Shown here: positions 51,690 to 59,363 of the stretch, piece after piece
Position numbering within the stretch: the stretch's first letter is position 1
Layout of the letters: each line of letters opens with the position of its first letter
Source: Natronomonas gomsonensis
GTDB lineage: Archaea > Halobacteriota > Halobacteria > Halobacteriales > Haloarculaceae
Assembly: GCF_024300825.1 (NCBI RefSeq)
Contig: NZ_CP101323.1
Coordinates: 3,224,001-3,288,000, forward strand
Length of the DNA: 64,000 bases
Direction: 5' to 3'
The notes under the pieces: model-generated
What the model saw: only the letters and a program-made list of their open reading frames with translations
What the model was told of the DNA's origin: nothing
Database searches by the model: none
Made by a program: the position numbers and the translations under genes

Positions 51690-51955
51690 GAGGCAGTTGC
51701 TGGCGTGTAGCCGTGGTAAATTTGAGGTGAAATTGACCGATAAATAACTGATTTGGCGCCCCTCACCGACGATAAGGCCCGTATTAATTGCAAACAATAT
51801 AGTTATGCAAAAATATTTGAGAAGAATTTATAAAACGTCTAAAGGTTCCTAATTGCTTTGTGAAACGTCGATACGTTTCCGCAAAACGTCCGAATCGATG
51901 CGAAGCGGCCCTAAGGTTCCTTCCTTTATATGTTGATACGGAAGATAGCCGTAAG
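51690..51955. promoter_or_regulatory. AT-rich upstream region of DUF7123 copy 2
   Basis: About 250 bases with no ORF. It has runs of low GC (ATTAATTGCAAACAATATAG, AAAAATATTTGAGAAGAATT), a perfect 7-base inverted repeat GAAACGT-CGAT-ACGTTTC (51862-51879), the 11-mer TGAAACGTCGA (51861-51871) and the TATA box TTTATAT (51925-51931) 45 bases before the ATG at 51970. AACGTC occurs several times. The SD-like GAGGAG at 51957-51962 fits a leadered message. The layout repeats that of copy 1. Confidence 0.6.
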
Positions 51956-51969
51956 TGAGGAGATAGAAA

Positions 51970-52209
51970 ATGAGCGCAACTATGGAAGCCTCCACGGACA
52001 CCAAGGAAGGTCGCCTCCGAACGTACCTGCGTCAGCGAGTGGAGGACGGTGAGGTCTACATCAAGAGCAAGTTCATCGCCGACGACGTGGACCTTTCCCC
52101 GAAAGAAATCGGTGCGCTGATGGTGAAACTGCGCGACTCCGCCACCGACATCGAAGTCGAGAAGTGGTCCTACACCTCCGCGACCACGTGGCGAGTCAGC
52201 CCGGCCTGA
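51970..52209 (+). CDS. DUF7123-type small protein, copy 2 (79 aa)
   Basis: A 79-residue paralogue of the protein at 46335: LRTYLRQRVEDGEVYIKSKF, IADDVDLSPKEIGALMVKLR, DIEVEKWSYTSATTWRVSPA. The core DNA is nearly the same in both genes (38 identical bases at 52157-52194 and 46537-46574). Unlike copy 1, it is first in its transcript. A second in-frame ATG at 51982 could also start it. Role unknown; a small winged-helix regulator is my best guess. Confidence 0.8.
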   Translation: MSATMEASTDTKEGRLRTYLRQRVEDGEVYIKSKFIADDVDLSPKEIGALMVKLRDSATDIEVEKWSYTSATTWRVSPA

Positions 52210-52257
52210 GGCGGCATCGAGACACAGTCCCACCGAGGCAGGCGCTTGCTTGCGCTC

Positions 52258-52270
52258 GGTCCCCGTTTTT
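52258..52270 (+). terminator. GGTCCCCG-T5 element after DUF7123 copy 2
   Basis: GGTCCCCGTTTTT, the same 13 bases as at 46607-46619, 49 bases after the stop codon. It is followed by the short palindrome CCCCTGTCAGGGG and the TATA-like ATTTATC that precedes the next gene. Confidence 0.6.
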
Positions 52271-52286
52271 CTGCCCCTGTCAGGGG

Positions 52287-52293
52287 ATTTATC
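52287..52293 (+). promoter_or_regulatory. TATA box of the second site-2 protease
   Basis: ATTTATC is centred about 29 bases before the ATG at 52319, so the transcript should be leaderless. Confidence 0.55.
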
Positions 52294-52318
52294 CGCGGCA
52301 ATCCCCTTCCGTAGCGTG

Positions 52319-53488
52319 ATGACCACTGCCGAACCGGCGTCGGATCACGAGGGACCGCCGCCGGAGGCCCTCCTGCCGTCGTTCCGCGTCACCGACGTGG
52401 AACGAGACGACGACCGACTCATCTACTACGGTCGTCCCCAGACCGAGTATCAGCGGCTCGAACAGCAACTGTGGCCGCTGTTCCGGGAGTACGGCTACGA
52501 GGTACGACTCGATGTCGTCTCCGACAGCGAACCCGACCCGATAACGGGCGTCGCGGTGACGGAGAACCGACAGGCGCTCGTCGCTGAACCCCGAAGCGTC
52601 GGCGTCGACAGCGTCCCCTGGACCAACGTCGTGATGTTCGTCGCGACGGTTCTCACGACGCTGTACGCCGGTACCATCTGGTACTATCAATCGGTCGAGG
52701 GGCCGCTGGACCTCCTCGCCGGCTGGCCGTTTTCGCTTGCGGTTCTCGGTGTCCTCGGTGTTCACGAGTTCGGCCACTACGCACTGTCTCGGTACCACGA
52801 TGTCGAGGCGAGCCTTCCCTACTTCATCCCCGTACCGACGTTCATCGGCACGTTTGGCGCCGTCATCAAGATGAAGGGCCGCATCCCGAACCGGAAGGCG
52901 CTGTTCGACATCGGTGTTGCGGGGCCGTTGGCGGGTCTCGTCGCCGCCGTCGGCGTCGCCATCTTTGGGCTGTATCAGGACCCGATTCCGGTTCCGCCGG
53001 AGGTGCTGAACAGCGAGAGCGCCATCCAACTGGAACTCGGATACCCGCCGCTGTTGCAGTTCCTCTCGTGGGTGACGGGACAACCGCTGACCTACGAGAA
53101 CCCCGCGTTGGTGGCGAGTCCCATCGTCTTCGGCGCGTGGATTGGACTGTTCGTCACGTTCCTCAACCTCATCCCGGTCGGCCAACTCGACGGCGGCCAC
53201 ATCATCCGGTCGATGGTCGGCGAGCGCTCCGAGACGATTGCCGCGCTCGTCCCCGGCGGGCTGTTCGCTCTCGCCGGCTACCTGTACCTGTTCACCGGCG
53301 TCAGTTCGAATGCGCCGTTCCTGTGGGTGTTCTGGGGCCTCATCGCGCTTGGGTTGGCGTACGTCGGACCGACGCGACCGGTGTTCGACGAACCCCTCGA
53401 TAGAAAACGGATGGCTGTGGGCGTCCTCACCTTCGTCCTCGGTGCGCTGTGTTTCACCCCGGTTCCGTTCGAACTCATCGGTGCGTGA
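52319..53488 (+). CDS. Site-2 protease family protein (M50), short type
   Basis: A 389-residue membrane protease. After a soluble N-terminal domain (LEQQLWPLFREYGYEVRLDV) come TM helices, the zinc motif LGVLGVHEFGHYALSRYHDV (HExxH), GTFGAVIKMKGRIPNRKALF (the family's GAxI/P-loop stretch) and the third ligand motif NLIPVGQLDGGHIIRSMVG. There is no PDZ domain, unlike the protease at 46629. The ATG at 52319 follows a TATA box; the frame upstream is non-coding. It overlaps the convergent thiL gene by 14 bases. Confidence 0.92.
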   Translation: MTTAEPASDHEGPPPEALLPSFRVTDVERDDDRLIYYGRPQTEYQRLEQQLWPLFREYGYEVRLDVVSDSEPDPITGVAVTENRQALVAEPRSVGVDSVPWTNVVMFVATVLTTLYAGTIWYYQSVEGPLDLLAGWPFSLAVLGVLGVHEFGHYALSRYHDVEASLPYFIPVPTFIGTFGAVIKMKGRIPNRKALFDIGVAGPLAGLVAAVGVAIFGLYQDPIPVPPEVLNSESAIQLELGYPPLLQFLSWVTGQPLTYENPALVASPIVFGAWIGLFVTFLNLIPVGQLDGGHIIRSMVGERSETIAALVPGGLFALAGYLYLFTGVSSNAPFLWVFWGLIALGLAYVGPTRPVFDEPLDRKRMAVGVLTFVLGALCFTPVPFELIGA

Positions 53489-54347
53489 AGCCGCGGTCCG
53501 AAAGCGGCTCTCCGTCGGACAGAACATCGCCGTCCGTGACCTCGCCGATTCGTGTCACCTCGACCGGGGCGGCCGCTCTGAGGCGGTCGACAGCATTCTC
53601 CGGTGCGGTGAACACTAACTCGAAGTCCTCGCCGAAGTGAAGTCCCAACTCACGTCGCATGGCGTTGTCCTCGACAACATCGTCCACCGCCGGGTCGATA
53701 GGGATGTCGTCGTAGCGAACCGAAAAACCGCAGTCGCTCGCCGCCGCGAGTTGGTGCAGCGAGCGCGCGAGGCCGTCGCTGGAGTCCATCATCGCGGTAG
53801 CGTCGTCGCCGACCGCTCGGCCGGCAGCCACCCGTGGCTCGAACTGGAACAGTTCGTTCGCCCGCGCAGTCTCGCCGTCCTCGAACAGTTGGAGGGCAGC
53901 CCCGCTTCGACCGACCGAACCGGTCACACAGACGGCGTCGCCGGGAGCGGCACCGGTACGATAGACGGGGTCGTCGCTTCGGCCCACCACTGTCGTGGCG
54001 ACGGTGAATTCGTCGTGGCCGTCGAGGTCACCGCCGACGTATTCGGCGTCGACGGCTTCACACACGTCGGTACAGCCACGAAGGAACGCTGCTATCTCCG
54101 TCTCACGGAACGACGGCGCACCGTACACCGCGACGGCTGCCGTCGCCTCGGCGCCCATCGCGGCCACGTCCGACAGGGAGGCCCCGACTGCTCGCCAGCC
54201 GGCCGTATAGCGGGTCGTTCCGTCGGGGAAGTCCGTCGTCTCGTGGAGCATGTCGGTCGTCACGACGAGGTCGTCGAGAACCGCACAGTCGTCGCCCGAC
54301 CCCTCGACGTACTCGCCGACGAGCGAAAGCGCCGCCCGTTCGTCCAT
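53475..54347 (-). CDS. thiL: Thiamine-monophosphate kinase
   Basis: A 290-residue enzyme making thiamine diphosphate from thiamine monophosphate and ATP. Signatures: YVEGSGDDCAVLDDLVVTTD, TAGWRAVGASLSDVAAMGAE, YVGGDLDGHDEFTVATTVVG and ATAMMDSSDGLARSLHQLAA. The length is slightly short of bacterial ThiL. The DNA overlaps the convergent protease gene by 14 bases at its 3' end. Confidence 0.93.
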   Translation of the reverse strand: MDERAALSLVGEYVEGSGDDCAVLDDLVVTTDMLHETTDFPDGTTRYTAGWRAVGASLSDVAAMGAEATAAVAVYGAPSFRETEIAAFLRGCTDVCEAVDAEYVGGDLDGHDEFTVATTVVGRSDDPVYRTGAAPGDAVCVTGSVGRSGAALQLFEDGETARANELFQFEPRVAAGRAVGDDATAMMDSSDGLARSLHQLAAASDCGFSVRYDDIPIDPAVDDVVEDNAMRRELGLHFGEDFELVFTAPENAVDRLRAAAPVEVTRIGEVTDGDVLSDGEPLSDRGFTHR

Positions 54348-54417
54348 ATCCGAACCTCTCCCCCTGCGGTCAAAGGGCCATCGGTGCGTTCAAGCGCCCG
54401 ACGGCCGACCGGCAGGT

Positions 54418-55437
54418 ATGGCGCTGGACGTTCGTGCGACCGTCGCGGGCTTTCTCGGCGCCGTGGTCGTGTTGGCCGTCCTCGCGGTCGTCGTCGGCGT
54501 CGGAGAACTGCTGTCGACGCTTTCGATGGCGCGTCCGCCGCTCGTCGGTGCCGTCCTCGTGGCGGCGTCGCTGTGGCTGTTCGCGTGGGCGCTGGCGCTT
54601 CTGACGGTACTCGACGCCCTCGATGCTCACATATCCGTTCTGCAATCGGTTGCGGTCTACGCCGGCGTGTTGTTCTCCAACAACGTCACGCCGTTCGGTC
54701 AGGCCGGCGGCGAACCGGTGAGCGCGCTCCTCATCTCGGAGGCCGCCGAGACGGAGTACGAGACGGCGCTGGCCTCGATTGCCAGCGCCGACGCGCTGAA
54801 CTTCGTTCCGTCGACGGCGCTGTCGCTCGTCGGCGTGGCGTACTTTTCCGTCGCCGCGACGGCCGGGACCGAGGCGCTGCAGTGGGCGGCGGCCGCGGCC
54901 ATCGGGTTGGCGGTCGCCCTTCCGGTCGTCGGCTTCCTCGGGTGGCGGAACCGCGGACAACTCGAAACCGCAATCGGACGAGCAGTAACGCCGATTGCGC
55001 GAGCCGTGGGTCGGTACGTCCCTCGAGTCGACCCTCCCGAACGGACGGCGGTCGAACGCCGCGTCGGTGGGTTCTTCGAGTCGATAGAGGCCGTCGCGAC
55101 CGACCGGTCGACACTGCTCGCTGCGCTCGGCCTGTCGTCGCTGGGGTGGCTGGCGCAGGCATCGGCGCTGTGGCTGTCGCTGTACGCCCTCGGCGTCACG
55201 GCACCGATAGCGGCCGTCCTCGTCGCGGTTCCCGTCGGTGCGATGGCCAGCGTCACGCCGCTTCCGGGCGGACTCGGCGGCATTGAGGCCGCCCTCGTCG
55301 CCCTGATCGTCCCGCTGGCCGGCGTCAGTGGAGCGACCGCTGCGGCGGCGGTGGTTCTCCATCGCGGGGCGATTTATTGGCTTCCGACGCTTCTCGGCGG
55401 TGGCGTCGCCTCGGCGCTCGGCGTCGGCCGCGTGTGA
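54418..55437 (+). CDS. UPF0104/LPG-synthase-type transmembrane protein
   Basis: A 339-residue membrane protein with about eight TM helices. The family marks are YAGVLFSNNVTPFGQAGGEP (conserved in UPF0104/AglD-like proteins) and AMASVTPLPGGLGGIEAALV. Relatives include the lysylphosphatidylglycerol synthase TM domain and haloarchaeal AglD-like proteins. No cytoplasmic transferase domain is attached, so it may act on a membrane lipid or lipid-linked glycan. The ATG at 54418 is preferred; the upstream extension overlies thiL. Confidence 0.85.
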   Translation: MALDVRATVAGFLGAVVVLAVLAVVVGVGELLSTLSMARPPLVGAVLVAASLWLFAWALALLTVLDALDAHISVLQSVAVYAGVLFSNNVTPFGQAGGEPVSALLISEAAETEYETALASIASADALNFVPSTALSLVGVAYFSVAATAGTEALQWAAAAAIGLAVALPVVGFLGWRNRGQLETAIGRAVTPIARAVGRYVPRVDPPERTAVERRVGGFFESIEAVATDRSTLLAALGLSSLGWLAQASALWLSLYALGVTAPIAAVLVAVPVGAMASVTPLPGGLGGIEAALVALIVPLAGVSGATAAAAVVLHRGAIYWLPTLLGGGVASALGVGRV

Positions 55438-55471
55438 CCGCCTCACGACCGCCCTCGGGGGAGACCAACAG

Positions 55472-55480
55472 CGTTAAACG
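55472..55480 (+). promoter_or_regulatory. TATA box of the eS19 gene
   Basis: CGTTAAACG is centred 28 bases before the ATG at 55504, a leaderless-type spacing. Confidence 0.5.
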
Positions 55481-55503
55481 CGGGCGACGGGAATCGAATC
55501 GTA

Positions 55504-55959
55504 ATGACGACGCTCTACGACGTGCCCGCTGAGGACCTCATCGAGGCGGTCGCCGAGAAGCTCGAATCCGAACTGGACGAACCCGAATGGATCAACTACG
55601 GTAAGACCGGCATCAGCCGCGAACTCCCGCCCGAACAGGAAGACTTCTGGGCGCGACGCGCCGCCAGCCTCCTGCGGAAAGTCGCCGTCGACGGCCCCGT
55701 CGGCGTCCAGCGACTCCGCACCCACTACGGGAAGTCCGTCAACGGGACGACCCGTTACCGCGTCCGTCCGGACCGCAAGACCGAGGGCTCCGGCAACGTC
55801 ATCCGCACCGCTCTCCAGCAACTCGAAGACGCCGGCTACATCGACTCCTACGAGGGCCGCGGCCGCACCGTCAGCGGCGAGGGGAAGGCCCTCCTCGACG
55901 AGACCGCCGAAGAGGTCATCGAGGAACTCGACCGGCCGGAACTCGAGCGTTACGCCTGA
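55504..55959 (+). CDS. rps19e: Ribosomal protein eS19 (S19e)
   Basis: A 151-residue small-subunit protein, starting MTTLYDVPAEDLIEAVAEKL. The conserved segments EWINYGKTGISRELPPEQED, DFWARRAASLLRKVAVDGPV and VIRTALQQLEDAGYIDSYEG identify it. eS19 is present in archaea and eukaryotes but not bacteria. It is followed after about 200 bases by PDCD5 and the PP-loop gene, a neighbourhood of translation and RNA genes. Confidence 0.96.
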   Translation: MTTLYDVPAEDLIEAVAEKLESELDEPEWINYGKTGISRELPPEQEDFWARRAASLLRKVAVDGPVGVQRLRTHYGKSVNGTTRYRVRPDRKTEGSGNVIRTALQQLEDAGYIDSYEGRGRTVSGEGKALLDETAEEVIEELDRPELERYA

Positions 55960-56133
55960 ACCTTTTTCCACGGTCGCTGGGAGCAGCCGGCAAAAACGTC
56001 CATCAAAAAGACACTTCGACCCGTACCTCCGACTTCGGGATACGTTCGTCCGCTTCCGACGAGGAATCGAGGAAGAACGCGCCGGTGGGTGTGGCCGAAC
56101 GGAATCTGCCATACTGAAGAAACTCGGAGGGCA

Positions 56134-56141
56134 CTATTTTT
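56134..56141 (+). promoter_or_regulatory. TATA box of the PDCD5 gene
   Basis: CTATTTTT lies about 30 bases before the ATG at 56167. The region from 55960 to this point has no ORF of note. Confidence 0.45.
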
Positions 56142-56166
56142 CACTCCGCACGAGTAACGGGTAGAT

Positions 56167-56517
56167 ATGAGCGGCGAACCCACAGACGAGGACCTCGAAG
56201 AACTGCGCAAGAAGAAGATGGAACAGCTCAAAGACCAGCAGGGTGGCGAGGGACAGGCGGAGGCCGCCGAGGCCCAACGCCAGCAGGCCGAAGCCCAGAA
56301 GAAGGCCGTCCTCCGGAAGGCGCTGACAGACGGCGCTCGCAAGCGGCTCAACACGGTCCAGATGTCGAAACCGGAGTTCGGCGAAAAGGTCGAACAACAA
56401 ATCGTTGCGCTGGCCCAGAGTGGCCGACTACAGGGCAAAATCGACGAGGAGAAGATGAAGGAACTCCTCTCGGAGATGAAACCCGACTCCCAGAGCTTCG
56501 ACATCAAGCGCCGATAG
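56167..56517 (+). CDS. PDCD5-family DNA-binding protein
   Basis: A 116-residue protein [20 protein letters not shown] with a long charged helix ([20 protein letters not shown]) and the three-helix PDCD5 core ([34 protein letters not shown]). The archaeal members are described as DNA-binding proteins; the eukaryotic one is linked to programmed cell death and to chaperonin. It ends TAG at 56515-56517, with the PP-loop gene starting in the next base. Confidence 0.94.
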   Translation: MSGEPTDEDLEELRKKKMEQLKDQQGGEGQAEAAEAQRQQAEAQKKAVLRKALTDGARKRLNTVQMSKPEFGEKVEQQIVALAQSGRLQGKIDEEKMKELLSEMKPDSQSFDIKRR

Positions 56518-57156
56518 ATGGAGTGCGGACTGCTGTTCAGCGGCGGGAAGGACTCCTCGTTGGCCGCGTTGCTGCTCGACCGGTTTTACGATGTGACGCT
56601 CGTCACCGCTCACTTCGGCATCACCGACGACTGGAAACACGCCCGCGAGGCCGCTGACGCGCTCGGCTTCCCGTTCGACGAAATCGAGATGGACAGCGAG
56701 TTTGCCGACGATGCCGCCGAGCGGATGCGCGAGGACGGGTTCCCACGGACCGGCATCCAGCAGGTCCACGAGGACGCTCTGGAGGCGGTCGCCGCCCAAT
56801 ACGACGTGGTCGCGGACGGAACACGTCGGGACGACCGCGTTCCGACGGTGTCGCGGGCGGTGGCCCAGAGCCTCGAGGACCGAAACGGGGTCGATTACGT
56901 CGCTCCGCTGTCGGGATTCGGCCGAAGCGCGGTCGACCGGCTCGTCGACGAACATCTCGTCGTCGAGTCTGGCCCGAGCGAAGAGATTCCGAAGGGCGAC
57001 TACGAAACGGAGCTCCGGGCGCGCATCCGCCAGCGGTGGGGTGGCGACACGGTCCGAGAGGTGTTCCCCGACCACGAGCAGACGAGAGTGGTGGGGCGCA
57101 ACGAGACCCAGACCGGCGGGAAGGGTCTCGGGGAAGCGAGTGCCTCGGAGAAGTGA
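56518..57156 (+). CDS. PP-loop ATPase family protein
   Basis: A 212-residue protein whose start MECGLLFSGGKDSSLAALLL carries the PP-loop SGGKDSS, as in adenylating enzymes of the ATP pyrophosphatase superfamily (diphthamide synthase, tRNA thiolases). Other segments: VVADGTRRDDRVPTVSRAVA and LSGFGRSAVDRLVDEHLVVE. The family member is not a standard asparagine synthase or TilS. From its neighbours (eS19, PDCD5) a tRNA or translation role is plausible. It starts directly after the PDCD5 stop, so they are cotranscribed. Confidence 0.8.
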   Translation: MECGLLFSGGKDSSLAALLLDRFYDVTLVTAHFGITDDWKHAREAADALGFPFDEIEMDSEFADDAAERMREDGFPRTGIQQVHEDALEAVAAQYDVVADGTRRDDRVPTVSRAVAQSLEDRNGVDYVAPLSGFGRSAVDRLVDEHLVVESGPSEEIPKGDYETELRARIRQRWGGDTVREVFPDHEQTRVVGRNETQTGGKGLGEASASEK

Positions 57157-57256
57157 GCGTCGAGCAGAGCGAGCCGTGAACAGCGAGACGGATGTCCGTC
57201 GGGCCGCCCGCAAATCGGCGCACAGCTTTTTGCCCCACCGTGTCATACGCTCCCAC

Positions 57257-57910
57257 ATGAAGTTCGTCATCGTCGGGTACGGTCGAGTCGGGATGCGCAC
57301 CACGGACATCCTGGTGAACGAGGGTCACGATGTCGTCATCGTCGATGTCGACTCCGAGAAGGCTCAGCAGGCCCGCGACGCGGGGTTGGAGGTCATCGAG
57401 GGTGACGGGGAGGACGAGCGGGTCCTCGAACGCGCCGACCTCGACGAAACCGACGCACTCGCGGCTTTGTCGGGGGATTTGAACGTCAATTTCACTGCGT
57501 GTATGATAGCCAACGGCCACGGCTGTCGGACGGTGTTGCGAATCGACGAGGACTACCGACAGGAAATTTACGAGAAGTACGCGGCCGACGTCGACGAGGT
57601 GGTGTACCCCGAGCGGATGGGTGCTGCGGGTGCAAAGACGGCGCTCCTCGGCGGGAACCTGAACGTGCTCGCCGACCTCACCGAGCATCTGACCGCAACG
57701 AGCATCGACATCCCCTCGGAGTCGCCGGTCATCGGCCAGCGGGTCGTCGAGTTGGACCTCCCCGGCAACGCTCGGCTGTACGCCCACGGCCGACGCAAGG
57801 AACCGATGACGATTCCGCTCCCACAGACGAGAATCGAGGCGGGTGACCGCGTCGCGCTCATCGCCGAACAGAGTTCCCTTGAGTCGGTCCAGACGATGCT
57901 AACCGGGTAA
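57257..57910 (+). CDS. TrkA-type potassium-uptake regulatory protein
   Basis: A 217-residue protein with an N-terminal TrkA-N Rossmann domain (MKFVIVGYGRVGMRTTDILV, the GxGRxG nucleotide site, then HDVVIVDVDSEKAQQARDAG) and a C-terminal TrkA-C domain (SPVIGQRVVELDLPGNARLY). It would bind NAD(H) or ATP and regulate a Trk/Ktr-type potassium transporter, but no transporter subunit is adjacent. The ATG at 57257 follows a T-rich CTTTTTG at about 57226-57232. Confidence 0.9.
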   Translation: MKFVIVGYGRVGMRTTDILVNEGHDVVIVDVDSEKAQQARDAGLEVIEGDGEDERVLERADLDETDALAALSGDLNVNFTACMIANGHGCRTVLRIDEDYRQEIYEKYAADVDEVVYPERMGAAGAKTALLGGNLNVLADLTEHLTATSIDIPSESPVIGQRVVELDLPGNARLYAHGRRKEPMTIPLPQTRIEAGDRVALIAEQSSLESVQTMLTG

Positions 57911-58108
57911 CGTCCGTTGGCGACGTGAAAAGCTCGGGCGCGCGATGGGGAGGATGGGGAAAGTTTGAGGCCGTCGGTGCGCGCCCATCCGTTGGGTGGT
58001 CGGGGTGTCACATAAATCCGCGTCAGACGGACGTGTGACTGGCGGCACGAGCCGCTTTCTCGCCGTCGCGAGAAACGACCGATGGTTTCGTCTCCGCCCG
58101 CTCGAAAT
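57911..58108. other. Intergenic region before the molybdate/sulfate transporter
   Basis: About 200 bases without a convincing ORF. A 6-base inverted pair GTCACA (58008-58013) and TGTGAC (58034-58039) flanks CGCGTCAGACGG; the arms are short and may be chance. The strong near-palindrome at 58109-58137 is listed separately. Confidence 0.4.
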
Positions 58109-58137
58109 CATATGTAGTTTCTGAAAACTGACATATG
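58109..58137 (+). promoter_or_regulatory. Near-palindromic operator candidate CATATGT...ACATATG
   Basis: CATATG at both ends encloses TAGTTTC and GAAAACTGA, giving a 29-base near-palindrome centred at 58123. The right arm ends 21 bases before the transporter ATG at 58159 and also supplies the only TATA-like sequence (ACATATGG) near the expected -27. A dimeric repressor binding here would block the promoter directly. Confidence 0.6.
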
Positions 58138-58158
58138 GCTGCCGGCGAAGGGTGAGCC

Positions 58159-59265
58159 ATGGCGACGGTCGGGTCCACGGAGGGAGGGTTCGCGTTCGAT
58201 TACAGTGAGGTGACCGGCGCCATTGGCGATTCGATGACGGTGTTGCCGTTGGTCGTCGCACTCGGGGCGCTGACACCGGCGTCGCTGCCGCATCTGTTGG
58301 GCGGGTTCGCGGTCTTTCAGGTCATCTGGGGACTCTACTACGGCCTTCCGCTGTCCGTCGAGCCGATGAAGGCGCTTGCGGGCCTCGCCATCGCCGGCGC
58401 CATCGGCTACGGCGAGTTGGTCGCTGCGGGTCTACTCGCTGGTGGTGTGCTACTCGTTGCCGGTCGAACCGGTGCAGTTTCGCGGGTCGCGGCTGTCGTC
58501 GGCGAACCGGTCGTCCGCGGCGTCCAGTTCGCAGTCGCCTGTCTGCTGGTCGTCGCGGCGGCGGACCTCGTTGCCGCCGCACCGAGCGTCGCCGCCGTCG
58601 GCGTCGGTGTCGCAGTCGTGGTCGCGGTCGTCTCCCGCCGCGCCGTCGCGCTCGCCGTTCTCGCCATCGGCTTGGGGTGGGCCGCCGTGACGACGGGCGT
58701 TCCCGCTCTCTCCGTCCCGTCGATGGCGCTGTTCCCGAGCGGCCTCCCGAGGCTTTCCGTCGGCGCCATCGAGGGCGTCGCCGCTCAGTTGGCGATGACG
58801 GTCGGCAACGCCGCCGTCGCCACGTCGCTTCTGCTCGCCGACTACTACGACGCCAACGTTTCACCCGACCGTCTGGCTGAGAGCATGGGGGCGATGAACC
58901 TACTTGCGGTTCCGCTCGGCGCGCTGCCGATGTGTCACGGTTCCGGCGGCCTCGCCGGTAAACACGCTTTCGGTGCCCGCACGGCGACGGCCAACGTCTT
59001 CGCCGGATGTCTGTACGCCCTCCTCGCCCTCCTCGCCGGCCTGCTCGTCGCGTTTCCGATGGCGCTGCTCGGCGTGCTGTTGGTCGTCGTGGCGCTGTCG
59101 CTCGCTCAGACGGCGTTCGCATCGACCGACAGGTGGCTGTTCGTCGCCTCGGTCGGCGGTCTGGCCGTCCTCACCAACGTCGGCGTCGCCTTTCTGGCGG
59201 GTGCTGTCTGGTGGGTATTCCGTTCCCGGGCGCCGCGCTTTTCGTCGTTGAACGACGAGTGGTGA
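58159..59265 (+). CDS. Putative molybdate/sulfate transporter (MOT1/SulP-like)
   Basis: A 368-residue membrane protein with about ten TM helices. Its signatures are FDYSEVTGAIGDSMTVLPLV (the MOT1-type N-terminus), WGLYYGLPLSVEPMKALAGL and the GALPMCHGSGGLAGKHAFGA motif typical of MOT1 molybdate transporters. There is no STAS domain, as in MOT1. It follows a near-palindromic operator candidate, fitting regulated uptake of molybdate (or sulfate). The gene for molybdopterin synthase is 7 kb away in this window, not linked. Confidence 0.85.
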   Translation: MATVGSTEGGFAFDYSEVTGAIGDSMTVLPLVVALGALTPASLPHLLGGFAVFQVIWGLYYGLPLSVEPMKALAGLAIAGAIGYGELVAAGLLAGGVLLVAGRTGAVSRVAAVVGEPVVRGVQFAVACLLVVAAADLVAAAPSVAAVGVGVAVVVAVVSRRAVALAVLAIGLGWAAVTTGVPALSVPSMALFPSGLPRLSVGAIEGVAAQLAMTVGNAAVATSLLLADYYDANVSPDRLAESMGAMNLLAVPLGALPMCHGSGGLAGKHAFGARTATANVFAGCLYALLALLAGLLVAFPMALLGVLLVVVALSLAQTAFASTDRWLFVASVGGLAVLTNVGVAFLAGAVWWVFRSRAPRFSSLNDEW

Positions 59266-59267
59266 GT

Positions 59268-59363
59268 ATGTCTTGGGAAGACCTCTTCGAGCGGGCGGAG
59301 GCGTACGACGTGTCCCTCGAAGACGTGACTGAAACCCTTCGAAAGCGACGCGATGACCGGTAA
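59268..59363 (+). CDS. Very small ORF overlapping the PIN-like gene (31 aa)
   Basis: A 31-codon ORF, MSWEDLFERAEAYDVSLEDV then TETLRKRRDDR, starting 2 bases after the transporter stop and ending 11 bases inside the next gene. It is a single acidic-basic amphipathic helix. The arrangement transporter, tiny ORF and PIN-like protein on one strand suggests cotranslation. I think similar very small proteins occur in other haloarchaea, but this is memory only. Confidence 0.55.
   Translation: MSWEDLFERAEAYDVSLEDVTETLRKRRDDR

Noticed and set aside
58008-58039. GTCACA/TGTGAC inverted pair as an operator
   Set aside because: Arms are only 6 bases with a 20-base spacer; likely by chance.
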